From Bacteroides sp. (GTDB lineage Bacteria > Bacteroidota > Bacteroidia > Bacteroidales > Bacteroidaceae): a stretch of 45,563 nucleotides of DNA. Position 1 is the stretch's first letter, and every line of letters begins with the position of its first letter. The stretch spans positions 1 to 45,563 of the forward strand of contig NZ_JAICZW010000134.1 in assembly GCF_029057325.1 (NCBI RefSeq). Direction: 5' to 3'. The position numbers were made by a program, and so were the translations under genes. This document shows positions 8,066-18,054 of this stretch, in pieces. The notes under the pieces were generated by a model. The model ran no database searches and was not told the DNA's origin. It saw nothing but the letters and a program-made list of their open reading frames with translations.

Positions 8066-8089
8066 CTATATATAAAAAGAATAGTCGAT

Positions 8090-8563
8090 TTATTCTGCTT
8101 TTGCTTCTTCAGCAACAGGAGCTTCAGCTTCAACAGCAGCAGCCTTCTTAGAAGAACGGCGAGTACGAGTAGCCTTCTTGGCAACCTTTTCCTTCGCCAT
8201 ATTCTCATTGTAATCAACGAGTTCAATGAAGCACATTTCTGCATTGTCACCCAAACGGTTACCAGTCTTGATAATACGAGTGTAACCACCCGGACGATCG
8301 GCAATCTTCACAGAGATTTCTTTGAACAACTCAGTAACAGCATACTTATCTTGCAAATTGCTAAATACAACACGACGTGAATTAGTCGTATCATCCTTAG
8401 CTCTTGTAATCAAAGGCTCAACAAACTTCTTCAGAGCTTTAGCCTTTGCAACGGTCGTAGTGATTCTTTTGTGCTTAATCAAAGAACACGCCATATTAGC
8501 CAACATAGCGTTTCTATGAGAAGCAGTACGACCCAAATGGTTGAATTTCTTATTATGTCTCAT
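8090..8563 (-). CDS. rplQ: 50S ribosomal protein L17
   Basis: This is the last gene of the block, 157 residues. The N-terminus [20 protein letters not shown] and the later [18 protein letters not shown] are typical of L17, which lines the exit region of the large subunit. Compared with the usual 115-130 residues there is a C-terminal tail of about 30 residues rich in Ala, Lys, Arg and Glu. Such tails are common in Bacteroidetes L17. It follows rpoA by only 3 nt, as expected for the alpha operon. Confidence 0.97.
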   Translation of the reverse strand: MRHNKKFNHLGRTASHRNAMLANMACSLIKHKRITTTVAKAKALKKFVEPLITRAKDDTTNSRRVVFSNLQDKYAVTELFKEISVKIADRPGGYTRIIKTGNRLGDNAEMCFIELVDYNENMAKEKVAKKATRTRRSSKKAAAVEAEAPVAEEAKAE

Positions 8564-8566
8564 TTT

Positions 8567-9559
8567 TTATTCTTTATCTAATTTATATTTAGAAATATCA
8601 GTCCCAAACGACAGATTCAGACTTTCCAGCAAATCATCAAGCTCGGTAAGCGATTTCTTTCCGAAATTTCTGAACTTCAGCAAATCCGTCTTGTTGAATT
8701 GTACCAAGTCGCCCAATGTCTCTACGTCGGCAGCCTTCAAACAGTTGAGGGCACGAACGGAAAGATCCATATCAACGAGCTTCGTCTTCAACAACTGACG
8801 CATGTGCAGAACCTCTTCATCAAATTCTTCATTACCATCGGTATCGCTGGTTTCCAGCGTAATCTTCTCATCGGAGAAGAGCATAAAATGATAAATCAAA
8901 ATCTTGGCAGCTTCTTTCAAAGCCTCTTTCGGGTGAATGGAACCATCGGTAGTAATCTCAAGCACCAGTTTCTCGTAGTCAGTCTTCTGCTCTACACGGA
9001 AGTTTTCTACCTGATACTTCACATTACGTATCGGAGTATAAATAGAATCGATAGGAATTACGTTCACATCGGTGCAGAACTCACGGTTTTCGTCAGCCGG
9101 AATGTAACCACGACCTTTGTTAATCGTAATGTCTATCTGCATAGTTGCCTTTGAATCTAAATGACAAATAACTAATTCAGGATTTAACACTTCAAATCCA
9201 GTCAAATACTTACCTATGTCACCTGCTTTAAATTCACTTGAATTCTCGACTGTGATACTTACCTTTTCACTCTCGAACTCTTCAACTACTTGCTTGAATC
9301 TCACTTGTTTCAGATTCAAGATAATGTTAGTAACATCCTCTTTAACTCCCGGAACACTGGAGAACTCATGCTCAACCCCCTCTATCTTAATAGTGGTGAT
9401 GGCAAAACCTTCCAATGAAGAAAGCAGGATGCGGCGCAGAGCATTACCCACGGTAATACCGAAACCCGGCTCCAACGGACGAAATTCGAACTTGCCGAAT
9501 TTAGAATCCGCTTCCAACATTAATACTTTATCAGGTTTTTGAAATGCTAATATCGCCAT
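8567..9559 (-). CDS. rpoA: RNA polymerase subunit alpha
   Basis: The 330-residue subunit nucleates RNA polymerase assembly and contacts promoters and regulators. The N-terminal domain (about 1-230) includes the [21 protein letters not shown] segment needed for dimer and beta contacts. A flexible linker rich in acidic residues follows. The C-terminal domain (about 260-320) contains [20 protein letters not shown] and [14 protein letters not shown], the helix-hairpin-helix that binds UP elements. Length is normal. It sits between rpsD and rplQ in the standard alpha-operon order. Confidence 0.97.
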   Translation of the reverse strand: MAILAFQKPDKVLMLEADSKFGKFEFRPLEPGFGITVGNALRRILLSSLEGFAITTIKIEGVEHEFSSVPGVKEDVTNIILNLKQVRFKQVVEEFESEKVSITVENSSEFKAGDIGKYLTGFEVLNPELVICHLDSKATMQIDITINKGRGYIPADENREFCTDVNVIPIDSIYTPIRNVKYQVENFRVEQKTDYEKLVLEITTDGSIHPKEALKEAAKILIYHFMLFSDEKITLETSDTDGNEEFDEEVLHMRQLLKTKLVDMDLSVRALNCLKAADVETLGDLVQFNKTDLLKFRNFGKKSLTELDDLLESLNLSFGTDISKYKLDKE

Positions 9560-9570
9560 GCAATTAATTA

Positions 9571-10176
9571 TTATTTAGAGTACAATTCTACGATCAAATG
9601 CTCCTTAATATTTTCAGGAATGTCTGCTCTTTCAGGCACGTGCAGCAATTTGCCGACCTTAGCGTTATCGTCCCATTCCAACCAAGGATATTTGCTATGA
9701 TTAAAGCCAGCCAATGAATTAGCGATAACCTCCAAAGACTTAGATCTTTCGCGAACACCAATCACCTGACCCGGTTTTACAGCATACGAAGGAATATTAA
9801 CAACTTCACCATCTACTACAATGTGCTTGTGGCTCACCAACTGACGAGCAGCTGCACGTGTAGGAGCGATGCCCAAACGGAATACGATATTGTCAAGACG
9901 GCCTTCCAACAACTGAAGAAGAACCTCACCGGTAATACCTTTTGCTGTAGCAGCCTTTTCAAACAAATTGCGGAATTGCTTTTCCAAAACTCCATAGGTG
10001 TATTTGGCTTTCTGTTTCTCACGAAGTTGAACACCATATTCAGAAGTCTTTCTCTTTCTAGAATTACCGTGCTGTCCGGGAGGATAGTTCTTCTTTGACA
10101 ATACCTTATCTGCTCCAAAGATACCTTCACCGAATTTACGGGCTATTCTTGATTTTGGTCCAGTATATCTAGCCAT
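9571..10176 (-). CDS. rpsD: 30S ribosomal protein S4
   Basis: This 201-residue primary 16S-binding protein starts [17 protein letters not shown]. Its S4 RNA-binding domain carries [27 protein letters not shown] near residues 93-120. The N-terminus lacks the four-cysteine zinc knuckle of some S4 forms, so it is the zinc-free type. In other bacteria S4 represses its own operon; whether that holds here is not visible. A 115-nt gap separates it from rpsK upstream. Confidence 0.97.
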   Translation of the reverse strand: MARYTGPKSRIARKFGEGIFGADKVLSKKNYPPGQHGNSRKRKTSEYGVQLREKQKAKYTYGVLEKQFRNLFEKAATAKGITGEVLLQLLEGRLDNIVFRLGIAPTRAAARQLVSHKHIVVDGEVVNIPSYAVKPGQVIGVRERSKSLEVIANSLAGFNHSKYPWLEWDDNAKVGKLLHVPERADIPENIKEHLIVELYSK

Positions 10177-10291
10177 TTCTTTTAAATATTTAATTGTTTA
10201 TTCATGAACTCAATTTGTTGCAGCCGCGATTGCAGAGAGAATTTACAATCCAATAACAAAATCAAGTCTCACACTTATTAAAGGTAAATTA

Positions 10292-10681
10292 TTAAACTCT
10301 ACGTCTTTTCGGAGGACGGCAACCATTATGCGGAAGCGGAGTTACGTCAATGATTTCTGTAACTTCAATACCAGCACCGTGGATAGTTCTAATAGCAGAC
10401 TCACGACCGTTACCCGGACCCTTCACGTATGCCTTTACCTTTCTCAAACCAAGATCGTAGGCAACTTTAGCACAATCTTGAGCAGCCATCTGTGCTGCAT
10501 AAGGAGTGTTCTTCTTAGAACCTCTAAAACCCATCTTTCCGGCAGAAGACCAAGAGATGATTTGACCTTCGCTGTTTGCCAGAGAAACAATAATGTTGTT
10601 AAAGGAAGAGTGAACATGCAACTGTCCATTAGCGTCAACCTTTACATTTCTCTTTTTTGCTGCAACTGTTTTTTTTGCCAT
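10292..10681 (-). CDS. rpsK: 30S ribosomal protein S11
   Basis: The 129-residue platform protein has [28 protein letters not shown] and the conserved [11 protein letters not shown] (about 90-100) and PPKRRRV C-terminus. It follows rpsM at 11 nt in the normal alpha-operon order. The Lys-rich N-terminal 12 residues are typical of the group. Confidence 0.97.
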   Translation of the reverse strand: MAKKTVAAKKRNVKVDANGQLHVHSSFNNIIVSLANSEGQIISWSSAGKMGFRGSKKNTPYAAQMAAQDCAKVAYDLGLRKVKAYVKGPGNGRESAIRTIHGAGIEVTEIIDVTPLPHNGCRPPKRRRV

Positions 10682-10692
10682 ATCAACAATTA

Positions 10693-11073
10693 TTATTTAG
10701 TAGCTTTTTTCTTATTAGCAACGGTTTTCTTTCTACCCTTGCGAGTACGAGCATTATTCTTTGTGCTCTGACCTCTTACAGGAAGACCAATACGATGACG
10801 AACACCACGGTAGCAACCGATATCCATCAAACGCTTAATATTCAATTGAACTTCAGAACGGAGATCACCTTCCACTTTATACTCAGCACCAATGATTTCA
10901 CGAATCTTTGCAGCCTGATCATCCGTCCAGTCTTTCACTTTCAGGTCTCTGTCAACACCTGCTTTGTCCAAAATCTTTGCTGAACTACTGCGACCTATAC
11001 CATATACATAGGTCAACGCAATTTCACCTCTCTTATTTTGAGGCAAATCGACACCAACTATTCTTATAGCCAT
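10693..11073 (-). CDS. rpsM: 30S ribosomal protein S13
   Basis: The 126-residue head protein starts [27 protein letters not shown]. It carries the [24 protein letters not shown] region that contacts 16S rRNA and the P-site tRNA, and ends in a basic Lys-rich tail. Placement after rpmJ and before rpsK is standard. Confidence 0.97.
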   Translation of the reverse strand: MAIRIVGVDLPQNKRGEIALTYVYGIGRSSSAKILDKAGVDRDLKVKDWTDDQAAKIREIIGAEYKVEGDLRSEVQLNIKRLMDIGCYRGVRHRIGLPVRGQSTKNNARTRKGRKKTVANKKKATK

Positions 11074-11107
11074 ATACTAAATTATTTTTTTTGCAAAAAT
11101 AATAATA

Positions 11108-11224
11108 TTATCCTTGACGTTGTTTATACTTAGGATTTTTCTTGTTAATAACATACAAACGGCCATTGCGTCTAACGATCTTACATTCTGGCGTACGTTT
11201 CTTTAAAGATGCTCTTACTTTCAT
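11108..11224 (-). CDS. rpmJ: 50S ribosomal protein L36, zinc-free form
   Basis: This 38-residue gene was found by reading the minus strand between infA and rpsM. The product starts [20 protein letters not shown] and ends [10 protein letters not shown]36 binds 23S rRNA late in large-subunit assembly. In the zinc-binding form three cysteines and a histidine hold the metal. Here positions 11 and 27 are Thr and Asn, the histidine is replaced, and only C14 remains, so it should not bind zinc. The infA-rpmJ-rpsM order is standard. Confidence 0.95.
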   Translation of the reverse strand: MKVRASLKKRTPECKIVRRNGRLYVINKKNPKYKQRQG

Positions 11225-11232
11225 ATCTTAAA

Positions 11233-11451
11233 TTATTTATATCTAAATACAATTCTTCCTTTCGACAAATCGTAAGGAGACATTTCGACTCTTACCTTAT
11301 CACCCGGCAGGATTTTAATATAATGCATTCGCATCTTACCGGAAATATGCGCAGTAATCTCATGTCCGTTTTCTAATTCAACACGAAACATTGCATTAGA
11401 CAATGCTTCAACTATAACTCCATCTTGTTCTATTGCAGATTGCTTTGCCAT
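11233..11451 (-). CDS. infA: Translation initiation factor IF-1
   Basis: The 72-residue OB-fold protein ([20 protein letters not shown], with [20 protein letters not shown] in the middle and [10 protein letters not shown] at the end) is a full-length IF-1. It binds the 30S A site during initiation. It lies 9 nt after map and 8 nt before rpmJ, the usual position in the spc/alpha junction. Confidence 0.97.
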   Translation of the reverse strand: MAKQSAIEQDGVIVEALSNAMFRVELENGHEITAHISGKMRMHYIKILPGDKVRVEMSPYDLSKGRIVFRYK

Positions 11452-11460
11452 ATTAATTCT

Positions 11461-12261
11461 TTAAATTGCTTTATTTCCTAATACTTCTTCTACGAACTTG
11501 AAAGATGACAATATATCAGCTTCACCGGTTCCAACAGCTATTGTATGTTCAAAATGAGCAGCACACTTGTGGTCTTTGGTTCTCACAGTCCAGCCATCAC
11601 GTTCCATTACTATTTGCCGATTACCTAAGGTTATCATCGGTTCAATCGCTATACACAAGCCCTTTTTCAACATTGCCCCATATCCACGTCTTCCATAGTT
11701 AGGAACTTGAGGATCCTCATGCATATCTTTCCCGATTCCGTGACCGACAAACTCACGCACCACACCATAAGAATTGGCTTCGCAATGTTGCTGTATCGCA
11801 TATCCGATATCACCCAACCGCTTGCCCTGAACTGCGTTTTGTATTCCTATGTACAATGCCTCTTTAGTAACTTCCAATAATTTGCGGACTTCCTCTGCTA
11901 CTTCACCCACACAAAATGTATAGGCAGAATCACCACAAAAGCCATTCTTGTAAGTACCGCAGTCAACAGAAACAATATCTCCCTCTTTTAGCACCACGTC
12001 AGCTCCCGGAATACCATGTACCACCTGCTCATTCACAGAGGTACAGATAGAAGCAGGAAACGGGTCACCATATTGATTCGGAAAACCTTTAAAGGTAGGA
12101 ACTGCACCATTGTCTCTGATAAACTCCTCAGCTACTTTATCCAGTTCCTTTGTTGTGACTCCGGGCCTTATAACCTTAGCTATCTCAGCCAAAGTTTTTC
12201 CAACAAGCAAATTACTCTCGCGGAGCAACTCTATTTCATCTTCTGTTTTAAGAAATATCAT
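11461..12261 (-). CDS. map: Methionine aminopeptidase, type I
   Basis: This 266-residue enzyme removes the N-terminal methionine from new proteins. The dinuclear metal site is complete by inspection: VSVDCGTYKNGFCGD supplies the two aspartates, GHGIG the histidine, and EPM and FEHT the remaining acidic ligands and gating residues. HGIPG, near residue 84, supplies the substrate-binding histidine. There is no N-terminal zinc-finger extension, which fits type Ia. It follows secY by 14 nt, a normal order in the spc operon. Confidence 0.97.
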   Translation of the reverse strand: MIFLKTEDEIELLRESNLLVGKTLAEIAKVIRPGVTTKELDKVAEEFIRDNGAVPTFKGFPNQYGDPFPASICTSVNEQVVHGIPGADVVLKEGDIVSVDCGTYKNGFCGDSAYTFCVGEVAEEVRKLLEVTKEALYIGIQNAVQGKRLGDIGYAIQQHCEANSYGVVREFVGHGIGKDMHEDPQVPNYGRRGYGAMLKKGLCIAIEPMITLGNRQIVMERDGWTVRTKDHKCAAHFEHTIAVGTGEADILSSFKFVEEVLGNKAI

Positions 12262-12275
12262 TCTTCAAAAAAAGA

Positions 12276-13619
12276 TTAATATGCAGCAACATTACCATTG
12301 CGTCCCTTAATACGTCCAGACTTAAGCAGACCATCATAATGTCTCATCAACAAATGACTTTCTACCTGCTGAAGAGTATCAAGCACCACACCTACAAGGA
12401 TTAACAAAGATGTACCGCCAAAGAATTGAGCAAACTCAGCTTTTACACCAAATATACCAGCAAATGCAGGCATAATAGCAACCAATGCCAAGAAGAAAGA
12501 ACCGGGCAAAGTAATACGCGACATAATCACGTCAATATACTCAGCAGTCTGCTTTCCTGGTTTGATACCCGGAATAAAACCATTGTTTCTCTTCATATCC
12601 TCAGCCATCTGAGTCGGGTTAATAGTAATTGCAGTATAAAAATACGTAAACAATATAATCAATACCGCAAAAATCAAATTATACCAGAAACTTGTATGAT
12701 CAGTCAATGAACGTACGAAACCGCTCGCATTATTTATATTCGAGAAGCCTACGAGGGTGATAGGAATAAACATGATTGCCTGAGCAAAAATGATAGGCAT
12801 CACATTGGCTGCATTCACTTTCAATGGAATATACTGTCTGGCACCACCATATTGCTTATTACCAACGATTTTCTTTGCATACTGAACAGGAATTTTTCTG
12901 GTTCCTTGTACCAACAGAATGGCAAATGCAATGACAACCAGCAAAACGACAAGTTCAATCAAAAACATTACCAAACCGCCAGTCTTATCCGTCATACGGG
13001 AAATCAACTCCTGGAACAAAGATTGCGGCAAACGAGCAATGATACCAATCATGATGATCAATGAGATACCGTTACCGATTCCTTTATCTGTAATTCTCTC
13101 ACCAAGCCACAAAATAAACATACTTCCCGCCGCCAGAATGATGGTAGAAGTAAACATAAACCAAGTCCAATCTAATGAAGCATTTAAAGAAGGACCAGCC
13201 TGCATCCTAAGATTGAGCAAATATGAAGGAGCCTGAACCAATAGAATAAGAATAGTCAGATAACGAGTGTACTGATTCATCTTTCTTCTACCGCTCTCAC
13301 CCTCACGTTGCAACTTTTGGAAATACGGAACCGCAATACCCAATAGCTGAATTACGATAGAGGCAGAGATATAAGGCATAATACCCAATGCAAAAATAGA
13401 GGCATTGGAAAATGCTCCTCCGGAAAACATGTTTAACAAAGCTAAAAGACCTTCACTTGTTTGCTGATGCAATTGTGCCAGCATTGTCGGATTAATACCC
13501 GGCAATACGACATACGAACCAAAACGGTAAATTGCCACAAACAATATGGTAATGAGGATCCGTTGTCTCAGATCCTCAATTTTCCATATATTCTTTAATG
13601 TTTCAATAGCTTTTCTCAT
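12276..13619 (-). CDS. secY: Protein translocase channel subunit SecY
   Basis: The 447-residue inner-membrane protein forms the SecYEG channel. It starts MRKAIETLKNIWKIEDLRQRIL, has about ten hydrophobic segments, and shows FGSYVVLPGINP near the plug and the cytosolic loop NPTQMAEDMKRNNGFIPGIKPG that SecA and ribosomes contact. It lies 4 nt after rplO, as expected for the spc operon. Nothing is missing. Confidence 0.97.
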   Translation of the reverse strand: MRKAIETLKNIWKIEDLRQRILITILFVAIYRFGSYVVLPGINPTMLAQLHQQTSEGLLALLNMFSGGAFSNASIFALGIMPYISASIVIQLLGIAVPYFQKLQREGESGRRKMNQYTRYLTILILLVQAPSYLLNLRMQAGPSLNASLDWTWFMFTSTIILAAGSMFILWLGERITDKGIGNGISLIIMIGIIARLPQSLFQELISRMTDKTGGLVMFLIELVVLLVVIAFAILLVQGTRKIPVQYAKKIVGNKQYGGARQYIPLKVNAANVMPIIFAQAIMFIPITLVGFSNINNASGFVRSLTDHTSFWYNLIFAVLIILFTYFYTAITINPTQMAEDMKRNNGFIPGIKPGKQTAEYIDVIMSRITLPGSFFLALVAIMPAFAGIFGVKAEFAQFFGGTSLLILVGVVLDTLQQVESHLLMRHYDGLLKSGRIKGRNGNVAAY

Positions 13620-13623
13620 TGAA

Positions 13624-14070
13624 TTAGAGTTTTACTACTTGTCCACCAGCAGCTTCGATGGCAGCTACAGCACTCTTAGAGAACGCGTGTGCCTGTACAT
13701 CCAACTTAGCAGTCAAAGTTCCGTTACCTAATACTTTTACCAACTGGCTTGCAGAAATGAAACCGGCAGCAATGAAATCACTAATACCTACAGTCTGCAA
13801 ATTCTTTGCTTCAGCCAATTTCTGAATTGTATCCAAGTTAATGGCTTTATACTCTACACGGTTGATGTTCTTAAAGCCAAACTTAGGAACACGACGTTGA
13901 AGAGGCATCTGACCACCTTCAAAACCGATTTTCTTAGAATATCCAGATCTTGATTTAGCTCCTTTATGACCTCTCGTAGATGTACCACCCAATCCAGAGC
14001 CCGGACCACGTCCGATTCTCTTTCTTGTCTTAGTAGATCCCGCTGCAGGTTTTAAATTACTTAAATTCAT
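13624..14070 (-). CDS. rplO: 50S ribosomal protein L15
   Basis: The 148-residue protein starts MNLSNLKPAAGSTKTRKRIGRGPGSGLGG and continues with GHKGAKSRSGYSKKIGFEGGQMPLQRRVPK, the conserved extension that threads into 23S rRNA. The C-terminal KLDVQAHAFSKSAVAAIEAAGG is the globular part. It sits between rpmD and secY in the usual order. Confidence 0.97.
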   Translation of the reverse strand: MNLSNLKPAAGSTKTRKRIGRGPGSGLGGTSTRGHKGAKSRSGYSKKIGFEGGQMPLQRRVPKFGFKNINRVEYKAINLDTIQKLAEAKNLQTVGISDFIAAGFISASQLVKVLGNGTLTAKLDVQAHAFSKSAVAAIEAAGGQVVKL

Positions 14071-14100
14071 ATTGTAATTCGTTTTATATTCAACAAATAA

Positions 14101-14277
14101 TTACTTAACAATGGCAACCAAGTGTTTAACTTTATCCACCATTCCAAGAATTGAAGGAGTACATTCGTGTTCAACCACACGATTCAGTTTATGAAGTCCC
14201 AGTGCATCAAGAGTTCTCTTCTGATCAGCAGGAGCACCAATTCTACTTTTAACTTGTTTAATCTTTATAGTCGACAT
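14101..14277 (-). CDS. rpmD: 50S ribosomal protein L30
   Basis: This 58-residue gene was found by reading the minus strand between rpsE and rplO. The product starts MSTIKIKQVKSRIGAPADQK and ends MVDKVKHLVAIVK. It has the L30 pattern IGAPADQKRTLDALGL followed by LNRVVEHECTPSILGMV. An AAGGAGG at 14284-14290 lies 6 nt before the ATG and overlaps the rpsE stop region, so translation is probably coupled to rpsE. Confidence 0.95.
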   Translation of the reverse strand: MSTIKIKQVKSRIGAPADQKRTLDALGLHKLNRVVEHECTPSILGMVDKVKHLVAIVK

Positions 14278-14283
14278 ATTCTT

Positions 14284-14290
14284 CCTCCTT
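14284..14290 (-). promoter_or_regulatory. Shine-Dalgarno of rpmD
   Basis: The minus strand reads AAGGAGG, 6 nt before the rpmD ATG and overlapping the end of rpsE. Strong Shine-Dalgarno sequences are rare in this window, and this one marks a tightly coupled start. Confidence 0.7.
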
Positions 14291-14807
14291 ATCCTCTAAA
14301 TACTTTGTCCATACTAATTCCTCTGTTCTGAGCAACCATACGTGCATCGCGCATTTCGCTCAATGCCAAAATGGTAGCCTTCACCAGATTGTGCGGGTTG
14401 GAAGAACCTTTTGACTTAGCCAAAACGTCCGTGATACCAACACTCTCCAATACTGCACGCATTGCACCACCTGCTACAACACCAGTACCGTGAGAAGCGG
14501 GTTTGATGAACACCTCAGCACCACCAAACTTGGCCGATTGTTCGTGAGGAACTGTACCTTTCAGAACAGGCACTCTTGTCAGGTTCTTCTTTGCAGATTC
14601 AACACCCTTGGCAATAGCGGCAGTTACTTCACCGGCTTTACCAAGGCCCCAACCGATGATACCTTCTTCGTTTCCTACTACTACGATAGCAGAGAAACTA
14701 AAAGTTCTACCACCTTTAGTCACTTTGGTTACACGATTAATAGCAACCAGTCTGTCTTTCAACTCTATATCGTTTGAAATCTTAACTCTATTATTAAGTC
14801 CTGCCAT
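14289..14807 (-). CDS. rpsE: 30S ribosomal protein S5
   Basis: The 172-residue protein starts [34 protein letters not shown] and continues through [24 protein letters not shown], the dsRNA-binding part. [13 protein letters not shown] and the C-terminal domain follow. S5 guards decoding accuracy at the mRNA entry site. Length is normal and it follows rplR by 5 nt. Confidence 0.97.
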   Translation of the reverse strand: MAGLNNRVKISNDIELKDRLVAINRVTKVTKGGRTFSFSAIVVVGNEEGIIGWGLGKAGEVTAAIAKGVESAKKNLTRVPVLKGTVPHEQSAKFGGAEVFIKPASHGTGVVAGGAMRAVLESVGITDVLAKSKGSSNPHNLVKATILALSEMRDARMVAQNRGISMDKVFRG

Positions 14808-14812
14808 AATGA

Positions 14813-15157
14813 TTAAAATTTAAGTCCACCGTTACGGGCAGCATCTGCCACTTCCTTTACTCTCCCATGATACAAGTAACCATTACGGTCGAAAACAACA
14901 GTAGTAATACCTGCTTCCTGAGCCTTTTTCGCAATCAGTTCACCAACTTTTGCTGCTTGTTCCTTTTTGGGCATCTTTTCAGTCATACCCTGTGAAGAAG
15001 CGGCAGCCAATGTCTTACCGGCCAAATCATCGATGATCTGAACATAAATTTGCTTGTTGCTTCTAAACACACTCATACGCGGACATTCAGCCGTACCTGA
15101 AATTTTATTGCGTACTCTATATTTGATCTTAATTCGTCTTTCTATTTTTGTTGTCAT
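14813..15157 (-). CDS. rplR: 50S ribosomal protein L18
   Basis: The 114-residue 5S rRNA-binding protein contains [37 protein letters not shown] near the N-terminus and ends [28 protein letters not shown], both typical of L18. It lies between rplF and rpsE in spc order. Confidence 0.97.
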   Translation of the reverse strand: MTTKIERRIKIKYRVRNKISGTAECPRMSVFRSNKQIYVQIIDDLAGKTLAAASSQGMTEKMPKKEQAAKVGELIAKKAQEAGITTVVFDRNGYLYHGRVKEVADAARNGGLKF

Positions 15158-15176
15158 AATACTATCAATTTAAAGA

Positions 15177-15746
15177 TTATTTAGCACCGGCTGATTTACC
15201 AGACTTTCTACGAATTTCTTCGCCAACAAACTTAATACCCTTACCTTTATACGGTTCAGGCTTACGGAAAGAACGTATTTTAGAGCAAACTTGGCCAAGC
15301 AACTGTTTGTCGCAAGATTCCAATATGATCAAAGGATTCTTGTTTCTTTCAGATTTGGTCTCTACCTTAATTTCAGGAGGCAACTGTATAAAGATACTAT
15401 GCGTATAACCTAAAGCCAGTTCAATGATATTTCCCTGGTTGGAAGCACGGTAACCTACACCGACAAGTTCCAATTCTTTCTTATATCCTTCAGATACACC
15501 AACAACCATATTGTGTACTAATGCACGGTATAATCCATGGAATGCATGCTTCTGCTTCGGATTATCCAGCATTGCATTTTCATTCTCAGCCAAAGCAACA
15601 TGACCGTCTTCGATGGTAACATTGATAGCAGGATTTACATATTGGCTCAATTCGCCTTTGGGTCCCTTAACGGTAACCACGTCATCTTTCAGAGTAACTG
15701 TTACTCCAGCGGGAATACTAATGGGTAATTTTCCTATTCTTGACAT
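15177..15746 (-). CDS. rplF: 50S ribosomal protein L6
   Basis: The 189-residue protein has the two repeated L6 domains. It starts MSRIGKLPISIPAGVTV, and the C-terminal domain carries the conserved PEPYKGKGIKFVGEEIRRKSGKSAGAK. AGGAGG (15755-15760) lies 8 nt before the ATG, next to the rpsH stop codon. Confidence 0.97.
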   Translation of the reverse strand: MSRIGKLPISIPAGVTVTLKDDVVTVKGPKGELSQYVNPAINVTIEDGHVALAENENAMLDNPKQKHAFHGLYRALVHNMVVGVSEGYKKELELVGVGYRASNQGNIIELALGYTHSIFIQLPPEIKVETKSERNKNPLIILESCDKQLLGQVCSKIRSFRKPEPYKGKGIKFVGEEIRRKSGKSAGAK

Positions 15747-15754
15747 TGCTAATT

Positions 15755-15760
15755 CCTCCT
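15755..15760 (-). promoter_or_regulatory. Shine-Dalgarno of rplF
   Basis: The minus strand reads AGGAGG, 8 nt before the rplF start and just after the rpsH stop. It is one of a few clear ribosome-binding sites in the block. Confidence 0.65.
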
Positions 15761-15761
15761 A

Positions 15762-16157
15762 TTAATATACATAACACAAAACTTCACCACCAATCTTCAG
15801 TTCAGCGGCTTCTTTGTTGGTCATTACACCCTTGGAAGTAGATATTATAGCAATACCCAAACCATTAATAACACGCGGCATGTCTTTGTATCCAGTATAT
15901 TGACGCAAACCCGGAGAAGAGATTCTCACCAGTTTCTTAATAGCGTTCACCTTATTTACCGGATCATACTTCAAGGCAACTTTAATTGTACCTTGAGGAC
16001 CATCTTCTACAAACTTATAATTAAGAATGTAGCCTTTTTCAAAAAGAATCTTAGTGATTTCTTTTTTCAAATTTGAAGCCGGAACTTCCACAACTCTGTG
16101 CTTCGCTTGAATAGCGTTCCGCAACCTCGTCAAATAATCTGCTATTGGATCAGTCAT
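15762..16157 (-). CDS. rpsH: 30S ribosomal protein S8
   Basis: The 131-residue protein starts MTDPIADYLTRLRNAIQAKHRVVEVPASNLKKEI and ends with the S8 signature STSKGVMTNKEAAELKIGGEVLCYVY. S8 binds the central domain of 16S rRNA and in other bacteria represses the spc operon. No such control can be read here. Confidence 0.97.
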   Translation of the reverse strand: MTDPIADYLTRLRNAIQAKHRVVEVPASNLKKEITKILFEKGYILNYKFVEDGPQGTIKVALKYDPVNKVNAIKKLVRISSPGLRQYTGYKDMPRVINGLGIAIISTSKGVMTNKEAAELKIGGEVLCYVY

Positions 16158-16214
16158 ATAAAAAATAAATTAAATTAATCAGGCCTACCCTGACAATATT
16201 TAAAAAACAATAAT

Positions 16215-16514
16215 TTACCAGCTTGCTTTCTTTACCCCGGGAATAAGACCGTTGGAAGCCATCTCACGGAATTGAATTCTGGAGATACCGAACTGACGGA
16301 TATATCCTTTAGGACGACCAGTCAGCTTGCAACGGTTATGCAAGCGAATCGGATTAGAATTCTTAGGCAGATCCTGCAATTTCTGCGCAGCTTCAAAAGC
16401 CTCTGCAGGATCACCTGTTCTAACGATCTGCTTCAGTGCAGCTCTTTTCTCGGCATATCTGGCTACTAATTTAGCACGCTTAACTTCGCGTGCCTTCATT
16501 GATTCCTTTGCCAT
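16215..16514 (-). CDS. rpsN: 30S ribosomal protein S14, long zinc-free form
   Basis: The frame is open from 16553, but the S14-like sequence [20 protein letters not shown] begins at 16514, 4 nt after rplE ends, so that start is chosen (99 residues). The C-terminal [25 protein letters not shown] is diagnostic. The paired CxxC motifs of the short zinc-binding form are absent, so this is the long zinc-independent form. The order rplE-rpsN-rpsH is standard. Confidence 0.95.
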   Translation of the reverse strand: MAKESMKAREVKRAKLVARYAEKRAALKQIVRTGDPAEAFEAAQKLQDLPKNSNPIRLHNRCKLTGRPKGYIRQFGISRIQFREMASNGLIPGVKKASW

Positions 16515-16518
16515 ATTA

Positions 16519-17076
16519 TCAATCTTTTTTAGCGTTTTTAAACGGTAAACCAAATTCTTTCAACAATGCATATCCTTCTTCATCTGTTTTTGCAGTGGTT
16601 ACAAAGGTAATATTCATTCCGAGAATTCTGGTAATACTATCGATATTAATTTCAGGGAAGATGATTTGTTCCTGAATACCAAGAGTATAGTTACCCTTGC
16701 CATCAAACTTGCTTTCAATTCCCTTGAAGTCACGGATACGAGGCAAAGCTACGCGAACCAGTTTTTCAAGGAACTCGTACATTCTTTCGCGACGCAAAGT
16801 CACCATCACACCGATAGGCATTTTCTTACGCAACTTAAAGTTTGCAATATCCTTACGAGAAATGGTTGCTACGGCTTTCTGGCCCGTAATAGCAGTCATT
16901 TCATTAATTGCCACTTCAATAATCTTCTTGTCAGCAACAGCCATACCCAAACCTTGATTGATAACAATCTTCTTAAGTACGGGTATCTGCATAGAAGAAG
17001 AATACTGGAACTGTGATTTCAATGCAGGCGCAATACGCTCTGCATATTCTTTCTTAAGGCTAGCAGTATTACTCAT
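16519..17076 (-). CDS. rplE: 50S ribosomal protein L5
   Basis: The 185-residue 5S rRNA-binding protein contains [17 protein letters not shown] near the N-terminus, then [26 protein letters not shown], and [28 protein letters not shown] toward the C-terminus. Its ATG overlaps the rplX stop by one base (TAATG), which favours coupled translation. Confidence 0.97.
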   Translation of the reverse strand: MSNTASLKKEYAERIAPALKSQFQYSSSMQIPVLKKIVINQGLGMAVADKKIIEVAINEMTAITGQKAVATISRKDIANFKLRKKMPIGVMVTLRRERMYEFLEKLVRVALPRIRDFKGIESKFDGKGNYTLGIQEQIIFPEINIDSITRILGMNITFVTTAKTDEEGYALLKEFGLPFKNAKKD

Positions 17077-17396
17077 TACTTAATCTCCTCTCCTGATTTT
17101 TTAGAATAACGCACTAAAGTGCCCTCAGCACTCAATTTTCTACCAATACGCGTCGGCTTACCGGTCTTCGGATCAACGGGATTCAAGTTCGACAGATGGA
17201 TAGAAGCTTCTTGCTTCACAATACCACCTTGCGGGTTCTTAGCACTCGGTTTGGTACTCTTTGATACCATGTTGATACCTTCTACAATTGCACGGTTTTT
17301 ATCAACAAGAACCTTCAATACACGACCAGTCTTCCCCTTGTCTTCACCAGAGTTTACGTAAACTGTATCGCCTTTTTTAATATGTAATTTGCTCAT
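17076..17396 (-). CDS. rplX: 50S ribosomal protein L24
   Basis: The 106-residue assembly initiator has the KOW-type start [27 protein letters not shown] and [34 protein letters not shown] in the middle. It lies between rplN and rplE; its stop codon shares a base with the rplE start. Confidence 0.97.
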   Translation of the reverse strand: MSKLHIKKGDTVYVNSGEDKGKTGRVLKVLVDKNRAIVEGINMVSKSTKPSAKNPQGGIVKQEASIHLSNLNPVDPKTGKPTRIGRKLSAEGTLVRYSKKSGEEIK

Positions 17397-17416
17397 TCGT
17401 TAATTCTTTTACAATA

Positions 17417-17782
17417 TTAAAGTACTTCAGGAGCGAGTGACACAACTTTCATGTTAGTAGCACGAAGCTCACGAGCTACCGGACCGAAAATACGACTACC
17501 TCTAATTTCACCTGCATTGTTCAACAACACGCAAGCATTATCATCAAAACGTATGTAAGAGCCATCAGCACGACGGATTTCTTTCTTAGTACGTACGATC
17601 AAAGCTTTAGACACTGCACCTTTCTTAATATCACTTGAAGGGATAACGCTCTTAACAGAAACGACAATCACGTCCCCTACTGAAGCGTAGCGGCGACCTG
17701 TACCACCCAAAACGCGGATACAGAGAGCCTCTTTTGCTCCACTATTATCACATACTGTAAGTCTGGATTCTACTTGTATCAT
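17417..17782 (-). CDS. rplN: 50S ribosomal protein L14
   Basis: The 121-residue protein is a textbook L14: [27 protein letters not shown] at the start, [23 protein letters not shown] in the middle, and [13 protein letters not shown] near the end. It is part of the intersubunit bridge surface. It follows rpsQ by 2 nt. Confidence 0.98.
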   Translation of the reverse strand: MIQVESRLTVCDNSGAKEALCIRVLGGTGRRYASVGDVIVVSVKSVIPSSDIKKGAVSKALIVRTKKEIRRADGSYIRFDDNACVLLNNAGEIRGSRIFGPVARELRATNMKVVSLAPEVL

Positions 17783-17784
17783 AA

Positions 17785-18054
17785 TTACTTAGCTCTTTCA
17801 ATTATTTCTACCAATCTCCATCTCTTAGTCTTGCTCAAAGGACGAGTTTCCATGATGCGTACAGTATCACCGATATTGCACTCATTTTTTTCATCATGAG
17901 CATGGTATTTCTTCGTCTTGCTAACGAACTTACCGTATATGGGGTGTTTTTCCTTAAACTTGGCTGCCACTGTAATGGTTTTATCCATCTTGTTGCTCAG
18001 CACAACCCCGGTTCTTTCTTTTCTTAAATTTCTTGCTTCCATCAAGCTCATCAT
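17785..18054 (-). CDS. rpsQ: 30S ribosomal protein S17
   Basis: The 89-residue protein contains [20 protein letters not shown] and [45 protein letters not shown], both typical of S17. The first ATG overlaps the rpmC stop (ATGA, 4 nt). An ATG four codons later at 18042 gives MEARNL and is the other candidate. The overlapping start is kept because it fits translational coupling. Confidence 0.95.
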   Translation of the reverse strand: MMSLMEARNLRKERTGVVLSNKMDKTITVAAKFKEKHPIYGKFVSKTKKYHAHDEKNECNIGDTVRIMETRPLSKTKRWRLVEIIERAK

